Positions 1 to 9,030 of a DNA stretch of 64,000 nucleotides are shown here, piece by piece; the first letter of the stretch is position 1, and each line of letters opens with the position of its first letter. The position numbers and the translations under genes were made by a program. A model generated the notes under the pieces. That model was not told where the DNA came from. It saw nothing but the letters and a program-made list of their open reading frames with translations, and did not search any database. Location of the stretch: positions 50,507,026-50,571,025 of the forward strand of contig NC_088717.1 of the NCBI RefSeq assembly GCF_963576615.1, read 5' to 3'. The stretch is from Watersipora subatra. Lineage: Eukaryota > Bryozoa > Gymnolaemata > Cheilostomatida > Watersiporidae.

Positions 1-946
1 AACACATCCCGACCCAGCCAGCGACTAACAAGAGACAGCGTAAGCGACCCGTAACATGGTACAACCCCCCTTTTAACGCCGGCGTACAGACTAATATATA
101 GGCAGAAAATTTATAAACATTATAGATACATGCTTCCCGCCTACTCATTCACTGCACAAGGTATTTAACAGACACACACTAAAACTCAGCTACTCTTGCA
201 TGCCGAATATGAAACAGCACATAGATTCACACAACAGACGCCTGTTGAGCAGCCAGCAGAGCACAACTACAAACAAGACCTGCAATTGTAGAGTAAGGAA
301 CAACTGCCCACTAGATGGAAACTGCTTAACCACAAACATAATATACCAGGCCATAGTGACTAAAGAAGATACGGGCACCGAGAGCACCTACATAGGACTA
401 TGCACAACCGACTTCAAATCCAGATTTAGAAACCATACAGCCTCTTTCACACACAGTGACAAGCAAAACAGCACAGAACTTAGTAAACACATCTGGAAAC
501 TTAAGAATGACAATGCAAGCTACAGGGTTAAATGGAAAATTATGCAGAAAGCTAGACCTTATTCAAACCAAACAAAGAAATGCCATCTGTGCCTTAGTGA
601 AAAGTATTACATCATTTGCAGGCCAGAAACAGCCACCTTAAACAAAAGAAACGAAATAAACAATACATGCAGACACTCCAAGAAATACCTACTCAGCCAA
701 TACGATCCAGGCAGAGGCGGAGCTACAGGCACCACCAACAACATCAGGAGAGGCAATTCCCCCCGCCATTCAACACAGGTCACCTGAAGAGTGCACCAGC
801 ACGAAACAGACCTGTCGTGACCCCAGAATAAAACATCAATCTGGAATAAAGATAAGTAAGATTAACCTATTCCACACTCTAGTTAGTTATAACACTCCGC
901 ACTTTTTAGAGCGTAGAGTGCTGTTAGCAGTAGGCCTGACCACTTA
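1..946 (+). mobile_element. Penelope-like element 1, 3' portion
   Basis: The left edge of the window lies inside a Penelope-like retroelement (PLE). From about base 29 the translation, broken by stops and frame changes near 107-125, shows the stretch after the PLE reverse transcriptase core: a basic RQRKRP run, WYNPPFN, then HKVFNR and LSYSCMPNM. These are followed by the GIY-YIG endonuclease region (separate entry). After the stop near 787 there is about 160 bp of 3' sequence with two AATAAA-like motifs (near 828 and 845), and the element runs into (TA)n at 948. The reverse transcriptase core is outside the window, so completeness cannot be judged. I found no hammerhead-ribozyme core in the visible tail. 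Confidence 0.82.
200..787 (+). CDS. PLE C-terminal zinc-binding and GIY-YIG endonuclease domain (partial Pol)
   Basis: This open frame of 195 codons is the C-terminal part of a PLE polyprotein. It is not a free-standing gene, and the first Met is simply the first ATG after upstream stops. A Cys-rich linker (CNCRVRNNCPLDGNC, residues ~28-42) precedes the GIY-YIG-type core. The core shows the PLE-typical STYIGLCTTDFKSRFRNH (~62-79), SF..., ELSKHIWKLK (~93-102), CHLCLSEKYYII (~128-139) and a final CRHSKKYLL. In PLEs this nuclease nicks target DNA to prime reverse transcription. The last ~30 codons after YLLSQYD look like run-on. The copy is probably inactive because the upstream frame is interrupted at 107-125. 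Confidence 0.85.
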   Translation: MPNMKQHIDSHNRRLLSSQQSTTTNKTCNCRVRNNCPLDGNCLTTNIIYQAIVTKEDTGTESTYIGLCTTDFKSRFRNHTASFTHSDKQNSTELSKHIWKLKNDNASYRVKWKIMQKARPYSNQTKKCHLCLSEKYYIICRPETATLNKRNEINNTCRHSKKYLLSQYDPGRGGATGTTNNIRRGNSPRHSTQVT

Positions 947-947
947 T

Positions 948-988
948 CTATAATATATATATATATATTTATATATATATATATAAAT

Positions 989-1026
<38 letters not shown>
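948..1026. repeat. (TA)n microsatellite, left flank of R4-like element
   Basis: An almost pure TA-dinucleotide tract with a few TTTATA interruptions. It abuts the 3' tail of the inverted non-LTR element directly. A matching (TA)n tract at 3088-3118 abuts its other end, so the element sits inside a TA microsatellite. Confidence 0.95.
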
Positions 1027-1027
<1 letters not shown>

Positions 1028-1031
<4 letters not shown>

Positions 1032-3085
1032 ATTGTTTCCTCACCCCGGATACCCCGTATGGGTGGTAAATTCTGCTCTAACTCGGGTCTCCTACCAGAG
1101 ACCTGGGAGTTTGAGCACTCGTCTCAAGATCTTAGCTGTTCCCAATAGCGCACTTTTCTGCAACTCACCTGAGTTGATTGTTGTTGGTATTTGGGCAAGC
1201 CACATTTTATGCGCTGGTGTTATTGCGCCCAGTGCCCCAATGACTACTGGGATTACGGTTGTTCTTACATTCCAGCATTTTTCAATTTCTTCTCCAAGAG
1301 GGAGATATTTTTCTACCTTTTCTTTTTCTTTGCTGGCTACATTGTAGTCATTGGGTACTGCTATATCTATTATAGTAGCCCTCTTGTTCTCCTTGTCTAC
1401 CACCACTATATCTGGTTGGTTTGCTAGGACATGCTTGTCAGTTTGGATGTAGAAGTCCCAGAGGATCTTAGCGCGGTCATTTTCATTCACCTTACCAGGA
1501 GCTTCCCACCAGTGTTGTGGTTTATTAAGGCCATACTCATCACATAGACTTCTATACACAATACCTGCGACATGATTATGCCGCTCAGTGTATGCGTTCC
1601 CTGCTAGCTGTCTGCATCCACTGATGATGTGTTGGATGGTCTCAGGTGCATCTTTGCACAGTCTGCATCTAGGATCATCTCTAGTGTGATAGATTTTCGT
1701 TTGGAGTTGCCTTGTTGGGAGCACTTGCTCCTGGGCTGCCATGATTAGCGACTCTGTATTGGCCGTTAGCTTTCCTTTGTTCAGCCACATATATGTCTGG
1801 TGAAGATCGCCAACCTTAGATATTTGTTGGTGGTAAGCACCATGAAGAGGTTTCGTATGCCAGTCAATTTCCTCATCATCAGGGCGTAGCTCCGTTGTGA
1901 GAGCAGCCGATTGAAATTCAGCTAGCAAATTATCTGAGATGGCCATGGAGGCTGCATATGTTTTGATGCTTTGCTCCTCCTCTTTCACTGTCTGCTGTAC
2001 ACTTTTGAGTCCCCTACCGCCATCTTTCCTATCAAGATACAATCTAATAGTGTCAGATTTTGGGTGGAGTGCTCCATGCATGGTCAGCAGTTTACGAGTT
2101 GCTATATCTGTTTCTTTGATGGCTTCCTCAGTCCACTTTATTATGCCTGCTGGATATCTTATTACTGGCAGTGCGTAGGTATTTATTGCCATGATTTGGT
2201 TCTTGGCATTGAGCTGGCTCCGTAAGACCTGCCGAAGGCGTTTTTTGTATTCGGTAATGGCTTTGTGACGTACCTCGGCTTTGTGGTTGATGTTGCTTTG
2301 CATAATCCCCAAGTACTTGTACCCTTCTTCTATATCTTTGATGGTACCATTTGGCATTCTTAGGCCATCTGTGAGCATAGAATGGCCTTTCTTAAGAATT
2401 AGCCTTCCACATTTCTCAATACCGAAGGTCATTCCGATGTCCTTGCTGTATACCTGAGTGAGGTGTATTAGCGAATCAATGTCCCTTTCTTTGTTAGCGT
2501 ACAGCTTGATGTCATCCATGTAGAAGAGGTGGTTTATCTTGGTGCCACTCTTAAACTGGTACCCATATTGAGTCTCCTCCAGCATATTGCTTAGAGGGTT
2601 TAGGCATATGCAGAAGAGCAGCGGTGATAAGGAGTCACCTTGATAGATGCCTCGCTTAATTTGTACACTCGCCAGCTTTTTGCCATTAGCCTCCAGTTCC
2701 GTCTTCCATTTGGTCATTGACATCTTGATGAATGCCACAAGAGCAGGGTGAACATTGTACATAGTGAGGCACTCAAGTATCCAACTATGGGGAATTGAAT
2801 CATAGGCCTTTCTGTAGTCAATCCAAGCCATGGCAAGATTGGTTTGCCTTCTCCTGCTGTCTTGACAGACCGTCCGATCCACCAGTAACTGATGTTTAGC
2901 TCCTCGGGTGTTGCGCCCAATTCCTTTCTGAGCACTGGTCATATAGTGACTCATGTGCTCTTCCAGTTTGTCTGCAACTATTCCTGAGAGCAGTTTCCAA
3001 GTGGTGGGCAAGCATGTTATTGGTCGATAGTTTTTGGGAATCGGCCCCTGCTTTGGATCTTTTATCAGAAGCACAGTTTTATCAG

Positions 3086-3087
<2 letters not shown>
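1028..3087 (-). mobile_element. Non-LTR retrotransposon, R2/R4 type with restriction-like endonuclease, 5'-truncated
   Basis: A minus-strand insertion of about 2.06 kb between two (TA)n tracts. It contains one open frame (1092-3087) encoding a reverse transcriptase followed by a CCHC finger and a PD-(D/E)XK restriction-like endonuclease. This is the architecture of the R2/R4/NeSL group, in contrast to APE-type elements such as jockey or L1. The 5' part (N-terminal fingers and RT motifs 0-1) is missing, as expected from incomplete target-primed reverse transcription. The short 3' UTR ends in a run of A (T on the + strand) joining (TA)n. Some members of this group target microsatellites or other defined sites. 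Confidence 0.85.
1092..3087 (-). CDS. Reverse transcriptase / restriction-like endonuclease (5'-truncated ORF)
   Basis: About 665 codons are open without interruption. The frame nominally continues into the (TA)n tract, giving a spurious Met and Tyr-Ile run, so its true start is lost. RT blocks appear in order: NYRPITCLPTTWKLL, AWIDYRKAYDSIPH (motif A), RGIYQGDSLSPLLF (motif B) and FYMDDIKLYA (motif C, catalytic YMDD). A thumb and linker follow. Then comes a CCHC finger (CRLCKDAPETIQHIISGC, spacing C-x2-C-x8-H-x4-C) and an endonuclease core with QPDIVVVD and a following IIDIAVP (the PD...D residues). The protein would nick the target and copy its RNA at the nick. The absence of internal stops suggests a fairly young insertion. 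R4 versus R2/NeSL clade placement needs a tree. Confidence 0.88.

Positions 3088-3118
<31 letters not shown>
3088..3118. repeat. (TA)n microsatellite, right flank of R4-like element
   Basis: A pure TA tract at the 5'-truncated end of the inverted non-LTR element, mirroring the tract at 948-1026. Confidence 0.93.
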
Positions 3119-3119
<1 letters not shown>

Positions 3120-3425
3120 TGTTTTAACTGATATCAATTTTAGTTGTCAGTCTGCAAAGTTTCAGTAGAAACTCTTTTTACATGTTCTGAGAGTAAGAAA
3201 AGTCATAGCAAAACTTTTCAGCATGCTTGAATTAATTTATTGTTGTGTAGATGACTTTTACACTTTGACATCTATTTTCAGCTAAAACAAAAGCTATCAA
3301 AATAGCTATTTATCATTTGTCCCCTTTTTTAATACAGAAAAATTTAGTAATTATGGTACATACCAAAGCATTCACAATTTAAAGTGAATTAGTAAAATTT
3401 ACATTAAAAGTGAGGCTCATATGTT
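3119..3425. other. Non-coding block, probably last intron of paralogue Z
   Basis: No coding potential is seen. The block resembles the intron sequence just before the last exon of paralogue Z (8530-8846) and of paralogue A (about 24600-24860). Shared words include GCAAAGTTT, GTAGATGACTTTTACA, CAGCTA(A/C)AACAAAAG and CTATCAAAA. The simplest reading is that it is intron DNA of the first paralogue, now cut by the gypsy element at 3426. Its similarity to 8530-8846 also implies an internal duplication of that intron. Confidence 0.5.
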
Positions 3426-3782
3426 TGTCAATATAATCTGCATCAGATTGCTGACTTTGTACATGCATGTTGCGCGATAGTTAAATAGCTGATGTAGTAT
3501 TGCGCAATCTATGGTTGAGTCATACTATTTTTTTATTGACACAGTTCATTTAGTTATTATGCAATATTCTATTTTTAGCAACTGACTAATAATGCTGTTT
3601 TTTTTTAAATTCCCGGATTAATGTTTTAGAATTTAAGGACTGACATACTGCTCGCTTGATTCATCCATTATTCATTAGCAATAAAAGCAACATCTAGTGA
3701 AAAGTTTGAATCTTCTCTTGATAGACCTACACAAGGGGTCATATATAAGAACTTGGGGTGTCACCACATTTACTGTGTGACA
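3426..3782 (+). repeat. 5' LTR of GMR1-like element
   Basis: A 357-bp direct repeat of 8056-8417, TG...CA bounded. A CATATATAAGAAC box near 3739 could serve as a TATA-like element, and AATAAA near 3680 is a possible poly(A) signal. Scattered substitutions and a small indel separate the two LTRs, so the insertion is not recent. Confidence 0.93.
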
Positions 3783-3786
3783 TATT

Positions 3787-3804
3787 TGGGGGCTTGTCCA
3801 GGAT
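3787..3804 (+). other. Primer-binding site, tRNA-Pro-like
   Basis: TGGGGGCTTGTCCAGGAT lies 4 bp downstream of the 5' LTR. By eye it matches the tRNA-Pro 3'-end complement used by many retroelements at 16 of 18 positions; both differences are transitions. Confidence 0.75.
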
Positions 3805-4009
3805 CATCTACCTTAGCCAGGATTATACTGAGGACCAGGGGTCTAGTAGGTGATCTCATTGGTGGATATTACATCCAATAATCTACGAATCATTACGATT
3901 GGAATTGTTTTACCTTTGCCAGAGCTATTCTGAAGAAATTAGAAATTACTACGACTGAGCTGAACTCAAGATAGCGAGCTTATCAGAACTCATCACACTT
4001 GGAAACAAA

Positions 4010-5190
4010 ATGGGATATGAAGCAGAGCCACTGCAGAACTTCATTAAAGAAAAGCAAGAGCTCCAACGAATAGAGCGGAAAAAATAGAGAACTTGAAAAA
4101 CTGAAGATAGAAGCAGAAGAAAGAGAGAAACAGCAAAAAGAAAGAGAAAAACAGCGAGAAGCAGGAGAAAGAGAAAAACAGCGAGAAGCAGGAGAAAGAG
4201 AAAAACAGCGAGAAGCAGAAGAAAGAGAAAAACAGCGAGAATCAGAAGAAAGAGAGAAACAGTGAGAAGCAAAAGAAAGAGAGAAACAGCGAGAAGCAGA
4301 AGAAAGAAAGAAACAGCGAGAAGCAGAAGAAAGAGAAAAACAGTGAGAAGCAGAAGAAAGAGAGAAAAATAGACAAATTGAGCTACGGAAAATCGAGTTA
4401 GATTACGAACTTGAGTTAAAAAAGCCGAGTTTAACGAACAATTACGTTCACACTCACCGGGACTCAATTCAATCGCATCAACAGAATCTACCAGAAGGCT
4501 CCCGAAGCTGCCAGTGTTTGTAGATGGAAAAGACACTATTGATAGCTACTTACAGCGGTTTGAGAAATTTGCAACAAATCAAGCCTGGGATAAAAAAGAC
4601 TGGGCAACGTATCTCAGTGCTTTGCTATCTGAAGCTGCACTGGAAGTATACTCACGGTTGAATGAAACGGATGCTCAAAATTATGACATTTTGAAAAAAA
4701 CAATTGATGAAGAGGTATGACCTAACAGAAGATGGATACAGAATAAAATTTTGCACAGTTCGGCCCCTACAAGATGAAAGCCTTAGCCAATTATTGGTAC
4801 GGATCACAACCTACTATGACAAGTGGTTCGAAATGACAGAAATGGCAAAATATTGGAAGAGTGCTAGACATCTTGCGGTAAGAGAACAGTTTATCCGAGC
4901 CTGTCCAAAAGAGCTAACTTGTCACCTCAGTGAGCAGAAAAAAGACCTCAACTATGAGTTTGCCAGGCTAGCAGAAACAGCAGAGCGTTTTTTACATGCA
5001 CGTAATTAACATTCTATCAGGAAAAATAAGAAAAGGAAACGCTGACAACAGAGAAGAGATGTTTCCGCTGCCAACCAAATACACATTTAGCTAGCAATTG
5101 CCCCAACCAGAAGAACAATGACCGAGCATGGTGTACTTTTTGTAAAAGGGGAGGGGCATGGTTTAGAAGACTGTAAAAGAAAACCCTTCG
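4010..5190 (+). pseudogene. gag: gag (capsid and zinc knuckles), degenerate
   Basis: The likely start ATG at 4010 (MGYEAEP...) runs ~28 codons to a stop. A Glu/Lys/Arg/Gln-rich coiled-coil region follows, built from 27-bp repeats. A capsid-like segment (FVDGKDTIDSYLQRFEKFA at ~4511 onward) continues in another frame after ~4700 (RYDLTEDGYRIKF ... AETAERFLHARN) to 5009. A CCHC knuckle, CFRCQPNTHLASNC (C-x2-C-x4-H-x4-C), lies at about 5060-5101. A second knuckle near 5139-5170 (CTFCK...GHGLEDC) is split by a frame change. Gag would package the element RNA. At least three frame disruptions and two TGA stops make it non-functional. Confidence 0.8.
4125..4370 (+). repeat. 27-bp tandem repeat encoding QREAEEREK in gag
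   Basis: About nine copies of a 27-bp unit encode a nine-residue charged helix repeat. Two copies carry TGA where the others have CGA (near 4262 and 4344), consistent with C-to-T decay at a CpG. Confidence 0.8.
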
Positions 5191-5199
5191 AGCCAAGAT

Positions 5200-5600
5200 A
5201 TAAGCAGCGGGCAGCAGCAATCCAGGAAGAAGACAACCAGCAAGAAGAAGATAATTTTATCACCTTAGATGAGAAAAGATATGCACCCATGGCATGCTGT
5301 TCTCATCAGAGTTTCACAAAGCAAGGAGGCGTTCAACCCGTCAAAGGGATAGCTAATGGGAAGCTAGTAGATGTACTGCAAGACACTGGTTGCTCAACAA
5401 TAATTATTAAGGAAGCATTGATTGGAAAAGACCAACGAACTGGGCAACATCAATGGATAGAGATGGCAGACAGAAGTGTCATAAAAGCACCTGAAGTTGT
5501 GATTGAAATTAATTCTCTTTATTACAGTGGAAAAGCTAAAGCACTCAAACTTAAAGATCCACTCTACCCACTTCTAATTGGTAAAATCCCGGAAGCTTGA
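5200..5600 (+). CDS. Retropepsin-like aspartic protease of GMR1-like element
   Basis: An open frame (from 5118) ends at 5600 and contains the catalytic motif LQDTGCSTIIIKEAL (DTG at ~5382-5390). A downstream flap-like region follows, then the LYPLLIGKIPEA end typical of gypsy proteases (hydrophobic-Ile-Gly). It would cut the Gag-Pol precursor. The start is not a real initiation site, because the protein is made as part of Gag-Pol. A stop follows directly at 5598-5600 where the frame should continue toward integrase. Confidence 0.82.
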
Positions 5601-5659
5601 TGCTACAACAATTCTGATAAGGACTGGTCAGAACAAGCAGCTGTCACCACTAGATCACA

Positions 5660-6495
5660 GAAAAAAGTGATTGGAAAACCATTGTCACCACTAAACGTTG
5701 GTAAACCTATCAAGGAAGTTGGCGTAACTCGCCAAGAACTTATTAAAATGCAAAAGGAAGATGCAGAGATGAACAAATACTGGACGATGGATCCCATCAA
5801 CAAAGAAGCAGTCGCCGAAGCACTCCTTGACATGTTCAGCAGACTGGGAATACCCGAGGAAATCCTAAGTGACATGGGCACACAGTTTACCTCAGATCTC
5901 ATGAAAGAAGTGTCTCGTCTTCTTCAAGTTTAGCAGCTAACAACAACACCTTATCACCCAATGTGCAATGGACTCGTGGAACGGTTTAATGGGACTTTGA
6001 AGACTATGCTGAAGAGGCTGTGTGTCAACATATGTGTTTGCATATAGGGAGGTTCCTCAAGAAGCAACAGGCTTTTCATCTTTTGAACTTCTATATGGAC
6101 GAACTGTTAAAGGCCCCATGTCAATCCTAAAACAGCTATGGTCGGAAGAGAATCAAGATGAAGAAACAATGACTACATACAAATATGTGCTGGAGCTAAG
6201 ACAGAAGCTAGATGACATGATGACTTCAGTACAATGCTCGTTAAAAAAGTCTCAGCAACGAAATAAGTTATACTTTGACAAACATGCAAAGGACAAAAAA
6301 TTCCAAAATGGAGATAAGGTCCTCGTTCTGTTACCTACTCACTCTAGCAAGCTGTTGATGCAGTGGAAAGGACCCTATTCCATCATAAAATCTAATCACG
6401 GTTCAAACTACTATTTGATTCGTATTATGGAAGGAAAAGGGAAAACCTTTCACACTAACCTGCTGAAAAAATACAATGATCGGGGTGAGGATAAG
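5660..6495 (+). pseudogene. Integrase of GMR1-like element, internally deleted
   Basis: An N-terminal linker (TRQELIKMQKEDAEMNKYW, ~5728-5784) jumps directly to the late catalytic core (EALLDMFSRLGIPEEILSD). The HHCC finger and first catalytic Asp are therefore missing. The second Asp (LSDMGTQFTS, ~5869) and the catalytic Glu region (NGLVERFNGTLK, ~5969) are visible. A TAG stop lies at 5932 and another break at ~6025. The C-terminal part continues from 6022 (YREVPQEATGF...LLYGR) to a GPY/F-type module (GDKVLVLLP...WKGPYSI...NLLKKYN). The integrase ends immediately upstream of the RT, which makes the domain order unusual for gypsy. Confidence 0.82.
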
Positions 6496-6509
6496 GCAGA
6501 TCATGCGTT

Positions 6510-8046
6510 GTGCGCCAGGATTACAATGCCGACCTTTATAGCAAGAATACCTTGTCAGACGAATATGAAGACGTCATTCCTACTTTAAATCACGAATCTG
6601 CAAACGCAGTCAATTATGGGGATCAACTCAGCACATCCGAGAAAGAAGAAGCATATAAAATTGTGAGCCAATTTAAAGAAGTCTTCAATGATATACCCGG
6701 AAGTACAAGTATAATAGAGCATAAAATAAATCTTACGAGTCAGGAACGAATTAAACAGAAACCATATCTTGTACCATATGCCTTAAGGGAGCAGCTACAA
6801 AAAGACCTCGATAAAATGGAAACGCTAGGCATCATCCAGAAATCACAGTCTCCTTATTCCGCGCCGATCATACTCGTTCCTAAGCCTGATGGATCTAAAC
6901 GCATCTGTGTTGATTATCGAAGATTAAATAAAGTAACTGTGTTTGACCCTGAACCGATGGCAACAGCAGAGGGTCCATTTCAAAAACTCGGGAAAGCAAG
7001 ATACTTTAGCAAAATTGACCTTTCAAAAGGATATTGGCAGATTACGGTGCGGAAACAAGATGTGCCAAAAACAGCATTCACTACCCATTCTGGAGTTTAC
7101 GAGTTCTTCAAAATCCCCTTCGGCATGATGAATTCAGGTGTGACATTTGTATAGGCCAATGAGAAATCTGTTACACGGGCTCAAAAATGTGGAGAATTAC
7201 ATTGACGATATTATAGTTTACACTGAAACATGGGAAGAGCATAAGCTTACTTTGATACAGTTATCCTCAAAATTGAAAGAGGAGAAATTCACAGTAAAGC
7301 CGTCTAAATGCGTCATTGTTTCTTCCAATTTGGACTTGATAGGTCATCATATATTTTCTGGAGAACTAACTCCCACTCAGCAGGACGTGGAAAAAATCAG
7401 AAGGCAGCATCGACCTAAGACAAAAAAGCAAATTCGTTCGTTTCTCGGACTGGCCGGCTATTATAGATCTTTCATTCCTAATTATTCGACGATAGCAGCT
7501 CCTCTTACTGACACTACTCGCAAGAGAATGCCAAACGTCGTAATTTGGAAAATGCCGCAAGAAAAATCTTTCAAATCTCTCATGCATGCCATTCTGACTG
7601 CACCAGTATTAAAGCTACCAGAACCGGATAAGATATTTATCTTGAGAACAGATGCCTCAGAGCTAGGCCTAGGTGCTGTCCTCATGCAGGAGTATGAGAG
7701 AATTTGTCACCCGGTTAGCTACGCCAGTAGAAAGCTTTTACCACGAGAAACATGTTACTCCACTATTGAGAAAGAATATATGGCGATAGTTTGGGCTATC
7801 AAAAAGTTTGAACTTTATCTCAGCGGACGTGAGTTTGTGCTACAGACTGATCATCACCCTCTAGCCTACAAGAACAGCGCAAAGTTTGACAATAAACGTG
7901 TCATGAGATGGGCGATGGCCATACAGGAACATCGGATGCGGATTCAATATATCAAAAGAAAGAATAACATTGGAGCCGATTTCATGAGCCCTGTGTGTGC
8001 AGATTACGATTATGAAGGATTTCCAATTCTAGAGAAATCCTCTTAA
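6510..8046 (+). pseudogene. Reverse transcriptase and RNase H of GMR1-like element, one frameshift
   Basis: The RT starts after a linker from the integrase. It shows GIIQKSQSPYSAPIILVPKP, ICVDYRRLNK, FSKIDLSKGYWQI (motif A) and FKIPFGMMNSGVTF. A frame change at ~7150 follows, then NYIDDIIVYTETWEEH (catalytic YIDD) and IRSFLGLAGYYRSFIPNY. The RNase H follows without a break: LRTDASELGLGAVLMQ (catalytic Asp), TIEKEYMAIVWAIKKFE (Glu) and LQTDHHPLAY (Asp). The frame closes with TAA at 8044-8046, immediately before the polypurine tract. No integrase follows, which confirms the INT-RT-RH order. One frameshift is visible. Confidence 0.88.
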
Positions 8047-8055
8047 AGAGGAGGA
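8045..8055 (+). other. Polypurine tract
   Basis: AAAGAGGAGGA directly abuts the 3' LTR and is the expected plus-strand primer site. Confidence 0.8.
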
Positions 8056-8417
8056 TGTCAATATAATCTGCATCAGATTGCTGACTTTGTACATGCATGT
8101 TGCGCAATAGTTAACTAGCTGATGTAGTATTGCGCAATCCATGGTTGAGTCATACTATTTCTTTATTGACACAGTTCACTTACTTAGTTATTAAGCAATA
8201 TTCTATTTTTAGCAACTGACTAATAATGCTGTTTTTTCTGGAAATTACCGGAATAATGTTTCAGTATATAAGGACCGACATACTGCTGGCTTGATTTATT
8301 CGTTATTCATTAGCAATAAAGGCAACATCTAGTGAAAAGTTTGAATCTTCTCGTGATAGACCAGCACAATGGGTCGTATATAAGAACTCGGGGTGTCACC
8401 ACATCTACTGTGTGACA
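8056..8417 (+). repeat. 3' LTR of GMR1-like element
   Basis: A 362-bp copy of the 5' LTR, TGTCA...TGACA, with scattered substitutions and a few extra bases (CTTA near 8180) relative to the 5' copy. Confidence 0.93.
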
Positions 8418-8846
8418 ATGCTCATATTCTAAAAATTATTGTATCTTTAGACCAAAAGTTGCTTGACATTATGTTCTTTTTTCCATTTTTAATATGTCCA
8501 GGTATAAATGTATATTAATGTTATATTAGCTGGTATAACTGTTTCACTTGCAGCTGTCAGTTTGCAAAGTTTTATTCAAGACTAAACCGTAGCTAATAAC
8601 CAGAATTTTTTTTCTATATGATTGGCTTTATTGTTGTAGAGAAGGCTTTTGTATGAATCGCTTTGTTAGAAAAGTGCATTGGTAATCAATTTCAGTTTGG
8701 TATCTATTGTCAGACACGAAAAAGCTATCAAAAAGGTATAAATGACAGTATCAAGTGTCCAAAATTTTTAGCCTCTTTTTAATTGAAAACCGTGAATAAT
8801 TATAGTATAAAAACTTTGGCCAACCGTTCAAAATATTTCATTTTAG
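8418..8846. other. Remainder of last intron of paralogue Z
   Basis: No coding signal is seen. The sequence aligns by eye with the final introns of paralogues A and B and ends in a good acceptor (TTTCATTTTAG) at 8846. Confidence 0.6.
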
Positions 8847-9030
8847 AAAACTTAGAACGGAGGTGGAGATATTGAGAGAAAAAAGTGAAATTCAAGAAGA
8901 TATTATAGCGGCAAGTGATGAAAAGGTGAGGAAACTGGAAGATCGCATCGAAAGATTGTCAAGTGCAATTCGAAAGTTTAAAGAAATGTCTGAAGAGGAG
9001 TTAACAATGTTTGATGAACTCTTTGATTAG
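8847..9030 (+). CDS. Paralogue Z, last coding exon (partial gene)
   Basis: After the acceptor at 8845-8846 one base completes an Arg codon. Then 60 codons run to TAG at 9028-9030 (KLRTEVEILREKSE...MFDELFD). Length and phase match the last exon of paralogue B exactly (184 nt, 60 codons) and that of A closely (65 codons). The sequence is a charged coiled coil (heptad-like E/K/L/I pattern) related to B ([13 protein letters not shown]). The upstream exons of this paralogue are beyond the left edge or were displaced by the retroelements. The function is unknown. Sequence after the stop also matches the regions after A (from ~25130) and B (from ~49200), so this is the end of a tandemly duplicated unit. 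Confidence 0.72.

Larger units (their letters stand above)
3426..8417 (+). mobile_element. Ty3/gypsy LTR retrotransposon with GMR1-like domain order (decayed)
   Basis: An LTR element of about 5.0 kb. LTRs at 3426-3782 and 8056-8417 start TGTCA and end TGACA. The 5-bp flanks ATGTT and ATGCT look like a target-site duplication with one mismatch. A primer-binding site lies 4 bp inside the 5' LTR and a polypurine tract abuts the 3' LTR. The internal order is gag, zinc knuckle, protease, integrase, reverse transcriptase, RNase H. Integrase before RT is normal for Ty1/copia but not for Ty3/gypsy; among gypsy-like elements it characterises the GMR1 group. The copy is dead: it has stops and frame changes in gag, an internal integrase deletion and an RT frameshift. 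It sits in the last intron of paralogue Z. Confidence 0.9.

Noticed and set aside
1..946. Hammerhead ribozyme in Penelope tails
   Set aside because: PLE repeats sometimes carry one, but I could not find the CTGATGA...GAAA core in either Penelope fragment here.
3088..3137. ATG and Tyr-Ile leader of the R4-like reverse transcriptase frame
   Set aside because: The leader is the (TA)n flank read in frame; the element is 5'-truncated, so this is not its start.
3949..4536. Leu/Phe-rich 195-codon minus-strand frame that looks like a membrane protein
   Set aside because: It is the antisense of the Lys/Glu-rich 27-bp repeat in gag.
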